In this document: piece by piece, positions 1 to 5,951 of the stretch
How the letters are laid out: every line of letters begins with the position of its first letter
How positions within the stretch are numbered: the stretch's first letter is position 1
IMG/VR virus record: IMGVR_UViG_3300047546_001664
Span: 1-39,837 of that record
DNA: 39,837 bases
Origin: a virus
Reading direction: 5' to 3' (one strand)
The notes under the pieces: generated by a model
Databases searched by the model: none
Seen by the model: the letters and a program-made list of their open reading frames with translations, nothing else
Told to the model about the DNA's origin: nothing
Translations under genes and position numbers: made by a program

Positions 1-108
1 TCTCCGCATGGCAGCGCAAAAATGCTCGCGATGCTGATGCGGCTAAGGACAATCCATCTATCCGCATACGCATCTCGGGCTTGCGGCGGTTTTTACCGGG
101 CGAGAACA
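1..108. repeat. Terminal overlap, left copy (identical to 39730-39837)
   Basis: The first 108 bases are identical to the last 108 of the window. Because the overlap falls inside an intact polymerase gene, it most simply shows that a circular or circularly permuted genome was cut open during assembly. The unique unit is 39,729 bp. Confidence 0.97.
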
Positions 109-395
109 ACAAACTCACCACGCGCTGTAATACACCAATCCAAGGGGCTGGTGCAGCAGTCCTCAAACTTACTCTCGGCAAATTGTGGCCGTTACTCCAC
201 GCCGACGGGGAAGATGTTGTGCGCTTGGCCGGCGTGGTGCATGACGAGATCATCTTGCTCGTCGCTGAAGAACACGCCGACACTTGGGCGCTCCAGCTGC
301 AATCCGTGATGGAAGAGTGTGAGGCGAAGTGGTTAGGCGAGATTCCGCCGCTTGCCGAAGCTAAGGTCGGGGATAGCTGGGATCAGGCGAAGTGA
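1..395 (+). CDS. polA: DNA polymerase A, C-terminal part (continues from the window's right end)
   Basis: This is the 3' end of the family A DNA polymerase gene that starts at 38298. The sequence is circular, and the reading frame runs unbroken from 39729 into position 1 and stops at 393-395. This part holds the end of the fingers and the palm, including polymerase motif C (VVHDEI, near 234-251), whose Asp-Glu pair helps bind the catalytic metals. The joined protein is about 608 residues. The stop codon overlaps the GTG start of the next gene, so the downstream small genes are probably translated from the same message. Confidence 0.95.
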   Translation, partial: SAWQRKNARDADAAKDNPSIRIRISGLRRFLPGENNKLTTRCNTPIQGAGAAVLKLTLGKLWPLLHADGEDVVRLAGVVHDEIILLVAEEHADTWALQLQSVMEECEAKWLGEIPPLAEAKVGDSWDQAK

Positions 396-574
396 GCCCC
401 GAACAGGTCGTCGAAGACTACGAATACCGAGTGCGGATGCACCCGCGCCACGGTGGTACGCACGACCTGTTTGTTACTGCTCCAGATGCTTTCACCGCGA
501 GGATGAGGGCTCTGGAGCTTTGTCCTGATCAGCACGTTCAGTCGATCTTGAGAGTCTCAGAGTTAGACGCATGA
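392..574 (+). CDS. Small hypothetical protein, 60 aa
   Basis: A short gene begins with GTG inside the polymerase stop (GTGA overlap) and ends in an ATGA overlap with the next gene, so it is part of the early rightward operon. The 60-residue product is soluble-looking, with no membrane segment and no motif I recognise. The tight coupling on both sides is the main reason to accept it as real. Confidence 0.7.
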   Translation: MSPEQVVEDYEYRVRMHPRHGGTHDLFVTAPDAFTARMRALELCPDQHVQSILRVSELDA

Positions 575-786
575 GTCTCCCGCGGACAGGTAGAGAACTT
601 GTGATGGAGTGGTTGATGCGGGAGATTCGGCAGGCGAAGACTGCGGATTTGCATCGGGCTGCGGCGTTTCTGGAGTGGGCGCGGGGTATTCGGAAAGGCT
701 GTACCAAGCAGCGTTCCAGTGCAAGGGCGGCGCAGTCCAATGCTTGGCGGAAGGATGTGGATGATGACGTGCGCTGGCGGGTCTAG
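571..786 (+). CDS. Small basic hypothetical protein, 71 aa
   Basis: This gene starts with ATG overlapping the previous stop (ATGA). The 71-residue product is rich in Arg, Lys and Trp and is predicted mainly helical (ELVMEWLMREIRQAK). The basic composition could fit nucleic acid binding, but I recognise no family. It is followed by the palindromic region 783-819, which separates it from the ribbon-helix-helix gene, so the operon may end or be re-initiated here. Confidence 0.65.
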   Translation: MSLPRTGRELVMEWLMREIRQAKTADLHRAAAFLEWARGIRKGCTKQRSSARAAQSNAWRKDVDDDVRWRV

Positions 787-819
787 TGTGTCGCAGTATG
801 CTACTGTGTAGCAGACTAG
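783..819. promoter_or_regulatory. Nested palindrome and direct repeat upstream of the RHH gene (operator candidate)
   Basis: In the 43 bases before the ribbon-helix-helix gene, CTAGT (783-787) pairs with ACTAG (815-819), and inside it CAGTA (794-798) pairs with TACTG (802-806). The direct repeat GTGTCGCAG / GTGTAGCAG (788-796 and 806-814) has an 18-bp period. The 12-mer TGTAGCAGACTA (807-818) recurs at 16657-16668. This is the layout of an autoregulated operator, but binding is inferred. Confidence 0.5.
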
Positions 820-829
820 AGAAGCAGCA

Positions 830-1105
830 ATGCCGCTGAAGCACGGGTCAAAAATTTATTGCCAGTTGCTGCTTGACAGCCATCGCTACAAATTGGCCGA
901 GCAGCTTGCAGCCAGTGAAGGCAAGCGGGTAACTGGAATGTTGAGGGATATGGTTTACGCCGCTTTGGAGAAGGCTGTTCCAACGTCGGATTACAAGGCT
1001 GCGGAAGCTGCTGATAAGGCGGCCTGGGCGGAGTCGGTGCAACGGCGGGTACAGGGAAGGATGCGCTCCAAGCAAGAAGGAAGTGGGTTAGAGCAAGACG
1101 CATGA
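830..1105 (+). CDS. Ribbon-helix-helix DNA-binding protein (CopG/Arc type), 91 aa
   Basis: Residues about 7-50 fit the ribbon-helix-helix pattern: a short strand (SKIYCQLLLD), a helix (SHRYKLAEQLAASEG), then a second helix (RVTGMLRDMVYAALEK). Such proteins bind as dimers with the strand pair in the major groove and often repress their own promoter. The C-terminal 40 residues are charged, Ala-rich and probably helical or disordered. A palindrome with direct repeats sits just upstream (783-819). The family assignment rests on pattern and not on a search; its target sites are inferred. Confidence 0.7.
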   Translation: MPLKHGSKIYCQLLLDSHRYKLAEQLAASEGKRVTGMLRDMVYAALEKAVPTSDYKAAEAADKAAWAESVQRRVQGRMRSKQEGSGLEQDA

Positions 1106-1174
1106 GACTTAGTGAAATGTCTTCATAGTCTGGTTCCAACAGGCTAAACTTACTAGGCTTACACAGTAAATCAT

Positions 1175-1399
1175 TTGAAGGTAATGACGCGCTATGTCGT
1201 CATGGTTGAAGATCGCTGGGTTACGGCGGTTTACGGCCCTGGCAAAGGTATTGGTCTCACCGCATCCAAGGAAGATGCATCCAGCTGGGTTACGTACGAA
1301 CGAGCTATCGCTGCGGCGCGAGCTGTTGCTGAGTGCACTAACAGCAACGTTGCTGTTCATAGCGTCGATGAACCCACCTACCCCAAATCATGGAAGTAA
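1175..1399 (+). CDS. Small hypothetical protein, about 71-74 aa
   Basis: An open frame runs from TTG 1175, but ATG 1184 gives a better N-terminus (MTRYVVMVEDRWVTAV) and is likely the true start; the GAAGG before it is only 2 bases away, so spacing does not settle it. The product is a compact alpha/beta-looking protein with a helix rich in Ala (ERAIAAARAVAEC). No family recognised. It overlaps the next gene by 10 bases. Confidence 0.6.
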   Translation: MKVMTRYVVMVEDRWVTAVYGPGKGIGLTASKEDASSWVTYERAIAAARAVAECTNSNVAVHSVDEPTYPKSWK

Positions 1400-1707
1400 C
1401 TCCGTTCCAGCAACAACTCGACCCTGAAGTTCGTCTTGGCGAGGGACGTTCACGTACCAGTGCTGAAAAGACTGAGCTGTTTGAATTGAAGATTTGGCTG
1501 CCTGGTCAAGGCGCTATGCGGGATTTGGTGCGAGCAGAGTCTCTCCAGCAGGCTTTGCTATTTGCAGCAAATCGTTACCCGAATTGCAAGGTGGAGGTGC
1601 CGTCACAGGCGGCAAAAAAACCTAGGCTGGTGCGCTCGAACAATGGGCCGAAAGAATCGGCCCGGCGTCGTCTCAAACTAGTGGAGAGTAAAAATGAACA
1701 ACCCTGA
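1390..1707 (+). CDS. Hypothetical protein, 105 aa, basic C-terminus
   Basis: This gene starts with ATG inside the end of the previous one. The middle (LFELKIWLPGQGAMRDLV followed by a helix) resembles a small alpha/beta domain. The last 35 residues are rich in Lys and Arg and probably disordered, which would suit nucleic acid contact. I recognise no family. The following gene starts inside its 3' end, so translation is likely coupled. Confidence 0.65.
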   Translation: MEVTPFQQQLDPEVRLGEGRSRTSAEKTELFELKIWLPGQGAMRDLVRAESLQQALLFAANRYPNCKVEVPSQAAKKPRLVRSNNGPKESARRRLKLVESKNEQP

Positions 1708-1867
1708 ACTTGCTGATTGGGCTCGGCAGAACTGGGGCCAAGTGATCGTCGATCATTCCCGGATGGATCTGCTCGAAAAGTTGTATGAGTGGGATGGGCG
1801 CTCCAATCCAGAGCATCCAAATCACCACACGTATACAGGTTTGTACGAAAAGTACAGCCAGCGTTAG
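1694..1867 (+). CDS. Small acidic hypothetical protein, 57 aa
   Basis: This 57-residue gene has a good ribosome binding site (GGAG at 1682-1685, eight bases before the ATG). It overlaps the preceding gene by 14 bases and is the last gene of the rightward block. Its end converges with the leftward gene at 1864-2085, with a 4-base overlap. The product is rich in Trp, His and Tyr (PELADWARQNWGQVIVD) and has no recognised domain. Confidence 0.6.
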   Translation: MNNPELADWARQNWGQVIVDHSRMDLLEKLYEWDGRSNPEHPNHHTYTGLYEKYSQR

Positions 1868-2085
1868 GCCGAATTGCGGTCTAACCCGAATTGATCGGCC
1901 AGGTTATCGGCGGCTTCGCGGATAGCCCAGGCCGATTTTGTTCGTTCCAGCTGGTGGAGTGTGTTCAATACAAGAGCTGCTTCCAAGAGGCCGCGATAAT
2001 CTTGGCGGTTAAAAAGATCCACCAGCCATTTGTCGGTGGCGGCTTTGTGGAAGCTGGATTCAGCGGTGTGTTCGATGGGGCGCAT
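1864..2085 (-). CDS. Small helical hypothetical protein, 73 aa
   Basis: This is the last gene of the leftward block, starting 2 bases after the endolysin stop. The 73 residues are almost entirely helical with charged heptads (YRGLLEAALVLNTLHQLE). There is no signal peptide or membrane segment. Its position suggests a lysis-region accessory gene, but no function can be assigned. It converges on the rightward gene 1694-1867. Confidence 0.65.
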   Translation of the reverse strand: MRPIEHTAESSFHKAATDKWLVDLFNRQDYRGLLEAALVLNTLHQLERTKSAWAIREAADNLADQFGLDRNSA

Positions 2086-2087
2086 AG

Positions 2088-3215
2088 CTACCTAGGGCGA
2101 ACTTTTAAGAACCAGCCGGTGTCATTGCCTTCGATGAGCCAGCGAGGCAGCCAGTTTTTGCGGGAATACGCAACACCAGCGCCTCCCTTGTTACTGACGT
2201 AGCCGCCAGTAGTCAGGTTGGCCTCGCCAAATGGATCGTTGTGGATGAAATGCGTCGGCGTAAATCCGATCACTGCGCTCCAGTGGCCTGTACCACTTGG
2301 GTTGCTGATGGGTCCTTTGTGTAGCCAGCCGACTGGTACGGGGTAGCCGTGAGTAATTTCGGTTTCTAGGTCTTCGACTGTTCCATCCATCTCAAAGGTG
2401 GCGGTTAGTCCCAGTGATTTCAGTGCTGCAATCTGGGCTTTGGGATCGGTGGTGTCGCCGAAACGAGCGCGGATCTTGTTGTACTCGTAGTCGCCAGAGA
2501 TTTTGCCGTAGTAGCGGGCCACCATTGCACAGCTGGAGCTAAAGCACTGGCGATAACCCGTTGCTCCATCGTCTGGTCCGAGCTGGTACTCGTACGCGAC
2601 CTTGAGGATTTTTTCTTTTGGTGCGACCAGTGGTTTCGTGCCAGCGTGCTGGTTCATTAGTTCGATTAACTTACCTGGATAATTTGGATCTGTTGCATAT
2701 CCTTCTTTATGTAACCATTTGGCAGCTTCGTCGCGGGTTGCAGCGTTATTGCAGCCTTTGTAGTTTTTGAAGTCTTTGTACCAGTGGTCGACTAGGTACA
2801 TCACGCAGGACAGCAGATCGGGAAAGTCGATAAAGCTGTCGGTGATCGTGACCCACTGACCGTTGATGAATTCTTGGGTTTTCTTGTCGCTGCCTTCGCC
2901 CTTAAGACCAAAAAAGTTATTTCTCCCGGAGACTAGTTTTCCGTAGTTGGATTCCAGTGCCCATTGGGCGGCTACTAGTTCAGGGAATTTGGCGCCGGCA
3001 ACGCGGGCGGCTTCAAGAATTCCTTCCCAGCTGTTGGGGAAGTTAGTTTGTTTGCCGGCAACGCTCCAGGTTTTGAACCAGCCTTGGTCGCGACCAAGAA
3101 TATGGGGGTTGGCCTTATTGATCGCGGCCTCTAGCTCGGTCAGCGCGGCTGCTTGATGAGGCAGCTGGCGATAATACCGAAAGAGGTCAATCAGGCGGAT
3201 CTTGTTGGTTGGCAT
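2088..3215 (-). CDS. Endolysin: glucosaminidase domain plus C39-like peptidase domain
   Basis: The 375-residue protein combines two wall-active domains. Residues about 55-195 match the FlgJ/LytG-type glucosaminidase pattern, with the likely catalytic Glu in WALESNYGK (E88) and the downstream NNFFGLKG and GYATDPNYPGKL motifs. Residues about 208-370 look like a papain-fold C39-type peptidase, with Cys in QCFSSSCAM (C229), His in GHWSAV (H311) and Asn/Asp in IHNDPFG (about 326-327). Such proteins cut the peptidoglycan glycan strand and cross-links at the end of infection. There is no signal peptide, so release probably needs a holin. The 5' end overlaps the frameshifted extension ending at 3187. 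Confidence 0.9.
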   Translation of the reverse strand: MPTNKIRLIDLFRYYRQLPHQAAALTELEAAINKANPHILGRDQGWFKTWSVAGKQTNFPNSWEGILEAARVAGAKFPELVAAQWALESNYGKLVSGRNNFFGLKGEGSDKKTQEFINGQWVTITDSFIDFPDLLSCVMYLVDHWYKDFKNYKGCNNAATRDEAAKWLHKEGYATDPNYPGKLIELMNQHAGTKPLVAPKEKILKVAYEYQLGPDDGATGYRQCFSSSCAMVARYYGKISGDYEYNKIRARFGDTTDPKAQIAALKSLGLTATFEMDGTVEDLETEITHGYPVPVGWLHKGPISNPSGTGHWSAVIGFTPTHFIHNDPFGEANLTTGGYVSNKGGAGVAYSRKNWLPRWLIEGNDTGWFLKVRPR

Positions 3216-3471
3216 CGGACCAGGGGGAGTGGATATTCATGGCGCCACCCAGAAGGCGGCTTTCGCCGGTTTGTAGTTCGTCATTTGGTGGTTCGTGAAC
3301 CACAACGGGTTTTGGTGTTAATGGCTGATCCGCGTGCCAGTCTTCGATGGCGCGATCCAGGCGTGGTTTGAGCGTGGCGTTGAATTTGTGGTCCTGCGCT
3401 GCTTTGCGTAGGTGATCGCGCCAGCCCTTGTCGCCGAATCGCGCCAGCCAAACTGTGTTGGATCTCAGCGC
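3187..3471 (-). CDS. Frameshifted C-terminal extension of the 3465-3602 gene (94 codons)
   Basis: This open frame has no ATG, GTG or TTG near its 5' end, and an in-frame TAA closes it a few codons further upstream. It lies exactly in the -1 frame of the 45-residue gene, immediately after the heptamer CCCAAAG. A -1 slip would give a 138-residue fusion: a membrane N-terminus plus a soluble, basic domain (VWLARFGDKGWRDHLRKAAQ) and a Pro-rich tail. The frame contains no stop for 94 codons. It overlaps the endolysin start by 29 bases. Expression by frameshift is inferred; a CTG start is the alternative. Confidence 0.6.
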   Translation of the reverse strand, partial: ALRSNTVWLARFGDKGWRDHLRKAAQDHKFNATLKPRLDRAIEDWHADQPLTPKPVVVHEPPNDELQTGESRLLGGAMNIHSPWSDANQQDPPD

Positions 3472-3602
3472 TTTGGGAAAAGCACTTTCAGCGCTTTAAT
3501 GATCAGCTGGATCCAGCTGTTCTCTTTGACCGGGAGGATTGCGATGATCTCGGAGCCGGCGGCAACCAAGATTGCAATCACGGCTGCGGTGGTGGGATCC
3601 AT
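3465..3602 (-). CDS. Small membrane protein of the lysis region, 45 aa (frameshift donor)
   Basis: The 45-residue product starts MDPTTAAVIAILVAAGSEII, a hydrophobic N-terminal segment, then a polar turn and a second amphipathic stretch (WIQLIIKALKVLFPKR). I recall similar tiny proteins in cyanophages, without a proven role. Its location before the endolysin makes a holin-like or lysis-regulating role plausible. The zero-frame stop follows three codons after a CCA AAG slip pair, which would let some ribosomes continue into 3187-3471. No obvious ribosome binding site is seen upstream of the ATG. Confidence 0.7.
   Translation of the reverse strand: MDPTTAAVIAILVAAGSEIIAILPVKENSWIQLIIKALKVLFPKR
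3471..3477 (-). promoter_or_regulatory. Candidate -1 ribosomal slippery heptamer C CCA AAG
   Basis: On the minus strand the heptamer CCCAAAG is in the correct phase (X XXY YYZ) with the upstream gene. It is followed by sequence that can fold: GCGC/GCGC outside, CCAA/UUGG inside, about 30 bases. GGGAAAG is the comparable heptamer in the lambda G/GT frameshift. The phase match is seen in the sequence; use is inferred. Confidence 0.55.
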
Positions 3603-3683
3603 AGGAAGTAAGGATTCTTGGCAAAGTTTAGCTGTACTAAAGAAGAGATCCAGTGCGCGTAATAGTTTCTACCGCTACATTCT

Positions 3684-4019
3684 GTGGAGCCACTGCTGGG
3701 TATGGACCATCGCATCGAGGATGGCGAATACTTAAACAAAAAGGAAGCAAAGGCGCGATTTAGGCAATCAATTCTTAAACATTGGGAGAACAAGTGTGCC
3801 TACTGTTCTACAGATTTAGGTAGGTCGGCGACGCTGGATCACGTTCACCCCAAGATGCGGGGTGGTCATACGCACCAGCAGAATCTGGTGGCTTGCTGTT
3901 TTGCTTGCAATATCTCGAAGTCGGCCGAGGACTGGATTGAGTGGTACAGGCAGCAGGATTTTTGGGAGCCGTACCGCGAGGATGCAATCGTGCAGTGGAT
4001 TACTGGTGGTCTGCTTTAG
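3684..4019 (+). CDS. HNH endonuclease, free-standing, opposite to its neighbours
   Basis: The protein carries a complete zinc-bound HNH motif: CAYC near residue 39, ATLDHVHP with the DH pair, a central Asn (QQNLV), and the closing CCFACN-x-K. Such enzymes cut double-stranded DNA, and in phages are often selfish inserts. It is read rightward inside a leftward lysis block, which supports later insertion. The start could be GTG 3684 or ATG 3702 (MDHRIEDGEYLN); ATG 3702 looks slightly better. Its 3' end overlaps the end of the convergent gene 4000-4182. Confidence 0.88.
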   Translation: MEPLLGMDHRIEDGEYLNKKEAKARFRQSILKHWENKCAYCSTDLGRSATLDHVHPKMRGGHTHQQNLVACCFACNISKSAEDWIEWYRQQDFWEPYREDAIVQWITGGLL

Positions 4020-4182
4020 GGTCCCAGCCCATGCCTTCGAGATACATCATCGCGATGTAGTGGTCTTCGGCATAGCGGCAGACGCTGTTTAAACAGGCGC
4101 GGTAGTACAGTTCGCCCCGCTCGTTTTCCAGTTGGTCTAGGGTGTAGCCGTTGTCGAAATCAGTGGTGTTGACGACGCTCAT
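4000..4182 (-). CDS. Small hypothetical protein, 60 aa
   Basis: The 60-residue acidic protein (TTDFDNGYTLDQLENERGEL) has two Cys residues and no membrane segment. It follows the membrane protein gene at 4188 by 5 bases, so it belongs to the leftward lysis operon. No recognised family. Its 3' end overlaps the HNH gene on the other strand. Confidence 0.6.
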   Translation of the reverse strand: MSVVNTTDFDNGYTLDQLENERGELYYRACLNSVCRYAEDHYIAMMYLEGMGWDPKADHQ

Positions 4183-4187
4183 TTGTT

Positions 4188-4451
4188 TTACCGGCCAACT
4201 TTCATTTCAATCTGGCGCACTCTACTTTCAAGATCGCTAAGCCTTTCTTTGGAATCGTTCTTGAGTTCTTGAATATCGGCGGCTACTGTACTAACTGATT
4301 GATCCAGTTTGGCTACCTGCATAAAAAGACCGCCCAGCCCGATGACCGCAGCGGTCAAAAGAGCTGGCACGGCTTGGTTAAATGGGTTGGGGTGTTCAGG
4401 CGCTGCGGCGTAAACCTCTTCGTGGTTGTCCATTGCGAGGCATACTGCCAA
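4188..4451 (-). CDS. Single-span membrane protein with coiled coil (holin-like candidate)
   Basis: One strong membrane segment (about residues 26-47, AVPALLTAAVIGLGGLFMQV) is followed by a charged coiled coil (KLDQSVSTVAADIQELKND to the C-terminus). This layout resembles small phage lysis membrane proteins of the XhlA type and would suit a holin or holin partner. The start is either TTG 4451 or ATG 4433 (MDNHEEVY); the latter lacks a strong ribosome binding site, so I cannot decide. The gene lies between small conserved genes and the endolysin. Confidence 0.65.
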   Translation of the reverse strand: MAVCLAMDNHEEVYAAAPEHPNPFNQAVPALLTAAVIGLGGLFMQVAKLDQSVSTVAADIQELKNDSKERLSDLESRVRQIEMKVGR

Positions 4452-4464
4452 CCTTTTTTATAGG

Positions 4465-4599
4465 TTAGCGTCCTTGACCTCTTAGCTTTTTGCGCCCGTG
4501 ATTGGGCAGGCTGTTTTGTCCTTGACCCTGGCGCGTTTTCTTGGGACGGCCGGGTTTGTGGTCGAGGCGCCCCAGTGCGGTTTTGGATTTAACAGCCAT
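4465..4599 (-). CDS. Tiny basic protein, 44 aa, cyanophage-type
   Basis: The 44-residue product begins MAVKSKTALGRLDHKPGRPK and ends in a Lys/Arg/Gly/Gln-rich tail (RKKLRGQGR). I recall closely similar proteins, with the same GRLDH-x-PGRPKKTRQG core, as conserved uncharacterised genes of cyanophages. The strong positive charge suggests RNA or DNA contact, but no function is known to me. The start codon overlaps the previous stop (TGATG), indicating coupling with 4599-4916. Confidence 0.75.
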   Translation of the reverse strand: MAVKSKTALGRLDHKPGRPKKTRQGQGQNSLPNHGRKKLRGQGR

Positions 4600-4916
4600 C
4601 AGTTAGCCCACGGTACACCACTGCCTGTCACCGGATTGCGCTGCAGGTCGATCTGGTTCTGCAGTGCCTGCTGGATCTCCTGCACTTTTTCATCACCAAA
4701 GTGATTAGCGACCCAGCTGGCGACGGTGAATTCGTCGAGATCAGCGAAGGGGATCATCGCAGCAGGATCTGCAGGCTTAAGGCCAACACTGCCATAGGCG
4801 CTGCTGCTGTAGGTGCCATCGTGGGCGCTGACCGTGTAATGAACGGTCGTGACCATGCCATCGGCAAGGTTGCGCTCCATGTTGGCAACTTTCCAGGCGT
4901 AGGTGGTGTCAGCCAC
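4599..4916 (-). CDS. Conserved phage protein of unknown function, 105 aa (cyanophage type)
   Basis: The protein starts MADTTYAWKVANMERNLADG and continues as a beta-rich domain (VTTVHYTVSAHDGTYSSSAYGS) followed by a helical C-terminus (FADLDEFTVASWVANHFG). I recall this architecture in small cyanophage proteins of unknown function, annotated as a DUF. It lies between integrase and lysis genes and is translationally coupled to 4465-4599. No signal or membrane segment. Confidence 0.75.
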   Translation of the reverse strand: MADTTYAWKVANMERNLADGMVTTVHYTVSAHDGTYSSSAYGSVGLKPADPAAMIPFADLDEFTVASWVANHFGDEKVQEIQQALQNQIDLQRNPVTGSGVPWAN

Positions 4917-4940
4917 TGGGTTAGATAGTTTGCTAAGTGC

Positions 4941-5789
4941 TCATAATACCGGCATTTCGTACTCTTGTGTAGTATTGCAGTAGTGCTTAAAAATCACTTC
5001 GCTAGTGTTTCCAGCCCACGCCGCTACCTGTGGTACGGGAATCCCTGCTTCAATCCAGCGGCTTATAGCTGTGTGTCGGCAATCGTATGGTCGATACACA
5101 TGCGAAATTAGCTCTGCCTGCTTAAGCGGGGATAGCTTTTTACGGAAGTAACTCTGAAAAGCCAATCTATTCCACGGGAAGATAAACTTATCGGTTTTTG
5201 GTAAATCTTCCAAGATTTCTACGCAGCGCTGATTCAGAGGAACCCATCGCTTTTTATTTGTCTTTGTGCTGTTTTTTAGTCCGTGAGTAAGTGTGTAGTT
5301 TTGATGAACAAGAATTTTATTGTCTTTTATGTCGTCCCACATAAGGGAACGCACTTCGCCAGTACGCATTGCAGTCTGCAACATAAATTCCGTGTAGCTA
5401 GCCCAGTTGACGTGACGGTAAGTTTGTTTACCTTCTAGTGCTGCTAGTACCAAGCCCACTTCGTTTCTAGGTATAACAACTATCTCCTCATCTTTTTGTG
5501 GGGCTTTTGGCATTTTGAAGCTGGCGAGAGGGTTGCGTTCCAGCAGAGCAACGTCTTCCTGAGCAGCCCACTTGTACATGGTTTTTAGATACATGGCCAC
5601 GCGCCTGGCCGTTAAGACTGGTTGCTGCTGCAAGACCCAGATCATGATTTGCCTTGCTTGAGCCGGGTCTTGTATTGGGCACTGGGCCAGTCGCTTCGAT
5701 ACCTGCCGATAATCCGACGTAAGGCTGGTAGGGCATAAGGAAATGGAGCGCTCTTCCAGGAAGGCGCTCCAGAGATCATTCAATTTCAC
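4941..5789 (-). CDS. int: Tyrosine recombinase (phage integrase)
   Basis: The 282-residue protein has an N-terminal SAM-like DNA-binding region (about 1-95) and a C-terminal catalytic domain. Visible residues are Arg in QTAMRTGEVRSL (R142), Lys in NKKRWVPL (K180), Arg in YDCRHTAISRW (R238) and Tyr in FKHYCN (Y270). Two usual His positions differ: the box II His is Tyr (Y235), and the residue before the nucleophile is Asn (AGN, N261). It would catalyse integration of the circular phage DNA into the host. The start is GTG; the N-terminus MKLNDLWSAFLEE fits. A -35-like TTGACA and an inverted repeat lie upstream. No attP core can be identified from this sequence alone. Confidence 0.92.
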   Translation of the reverse strand: MKLNDLWSAFLEERSISLCPTSLTSDYRQVSKRLAQCPIQDPAQARQIMIWVLQQQPVLTARRVAMYLKTMYKWAAQEDVALLERNPLASFKMPKAPQKDEEIVVIPRNEVGLVLAALEGKQTYRHVNWASYTEFMLQTAMRTGEVRSLMWDDIKDNKILVHQNYTLTHGLKNSTKTNKKRWVPLNQRCVEILEDLPKTDKFIFPWNRLAFQSYFRKKLSPLKQAELISHVYRPYDCRHTAISRWIEAGIPVPQVAAWAGNTSEVIFKHYCNTTQEYEMPVL

Positions 5790-5793
5790 TGGA

Positions 5794-5820
5794 GTGTAGT
5801 ATGGATGTACTCTACTACAC
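5794..5820. promoter_or_regulatory. Inverted repeat upstream of the integrase (operator or arm-type site)
   Basis: GTGTAGTA (5794-5801) and TACTACAC (5813-5820) form a perfect 8-bp inverted repeat with an 11-bp spacer, only 4 bases from the GTG start of int. The same octamer occurs at 4967-4974 inside the int 3' end, and TACTACAC also at 36208-36215. It could bind a repressor, an excisionase or the integrase itself. Confidence 0.5.
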
Positions 5821-5846
5821 TACACTATAGGGTACCCTTTTGTCAA
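5819..5846 (-). promoter_or_regulatory. Putative leftward promoter for int
   Basis: On the minus strand a perfect TTGACA (5841-5846) is followed after 16 bases by TGTAGT (5819-5824), four of six matches to a -10 box. It overlaps the inverted repeat at 5813-5820. The rest of 5847-5951, between here and the tail fibre stop, shows no gene; an attachment site would be expected in this stretch but cannot be recognised without the host sequence. Confidence 0.45.
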
Positions 5847-5951
5847 ACAGTAGTGACGTGGACTAACGGCTTTGCTCAAAAACAAGTCTGGCTGACAAAG
5901 AATGCGGCTGCCATACTCATGCTGCGCAAAACCAGTATCGAAGGGGACTAA

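Noticed and set aside
1-108. Direct terminal repeats of the virion
   Set aside because: The repeat is in the middle of the polymerase coding sequence and of assembly-overlap size, so circular closure is the simpler reading.
3153-3371. Rightward frame across the endolysin start
   Set aside because: It is antisense to both the endolysin start and the frameshifted extension and has no ribosome binding site or recognisable product.
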